DNA of 7,161 bases. Source: an uncultured Polymorphobacter sp. (GTDB lineage: Bacteria > Pseudomonadota > Alphaproteobacteria > Sphingomonadales > Sphingomonadaceae). A program made the position numbers and the translations under genes. Below, piece after piece: positions 7,161 through 7,161 of the stretch (position 1 is the first letter of the stretch; every line of letters begins with the position of its first letter). Location: contig CALDHQ010000369.1 in NCBI GenBank assembly GCA_937894055.1, forward strand, positions 1 through 7,161. Reading direction: 5' to 3'. The notes under the pieces were generated by a model. That model was given only the letters and a program-made list of their open reading frames with translations. It was not told the DNA's origin and did not search any database.

Positions 7161-7161
7161 A

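Overview
The window looks like chromosomal DNA of an alphaproteobacterium, most likely a sphingomonad (Sphingomonadales). The grounds are the GC-rich coding style, an OmpA-type porin with a long proline linker, a two-cysteine exported protein of a kind I associate with sphingomonads, and a gene transfer agent (GTA) tail remnant followed by a DUF2793-type sequence. The taxon is inferred from gene content and style, not from a marker gene.

Layout. Positions 1-672 carry, on the plus strand, the 3' end of a GTA/phage baseplate-type protein and then a DUF2793-like sequence interrupted by an in-frame amber codon. This looks like the decaying right end of a GTA cluster. A gene-free stretch (673-949) leads to ompA (950-2122, plus), which ends at a textbook terminator that can work in both directions. 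A second gene-free stretch (2182-2456) separates it from a run of minus-strand genes: a secreted protein of unknown function (2457-3107), a small Ala/Thr/Asp-rich lipoprotein (3334-3642) with its own terminator, then lipB (3788-4450) directly downstream of a GMC-family FAD oxidoreductase gene (4464-6086). A 140-base divergent intergenic region with short direct repeats separates the GMC gene from a plus-strand metallo-beta-lactamase-fold hydrolase (6227-7123). The last bases may hold the end of a minus-strand gene entering from the right.

How the parts relate. Three neighbouring genes are envelope proteins: the porin, the periplasmic protein and the lipoprotein. Each appears to be its own transcription unit. 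The GMC oxidoreductase and lipB are 13 bases apart and probably co-transcribed, although the functions (alcohol/choline-type oxidation versus lipoate attachment) have no obvious link. The MBL hydrolase is divergent from the GMC gene and may share its control region.

I do not see a convincing new multi-gene system. The points most worth a second look are the decayed GTA tail end, the perfect 15-copy CCG tract that encodes the porin linker, the direct repeats between the divergent GMC and MBL genes, and the uncharacterised two-cysteine exported protein.
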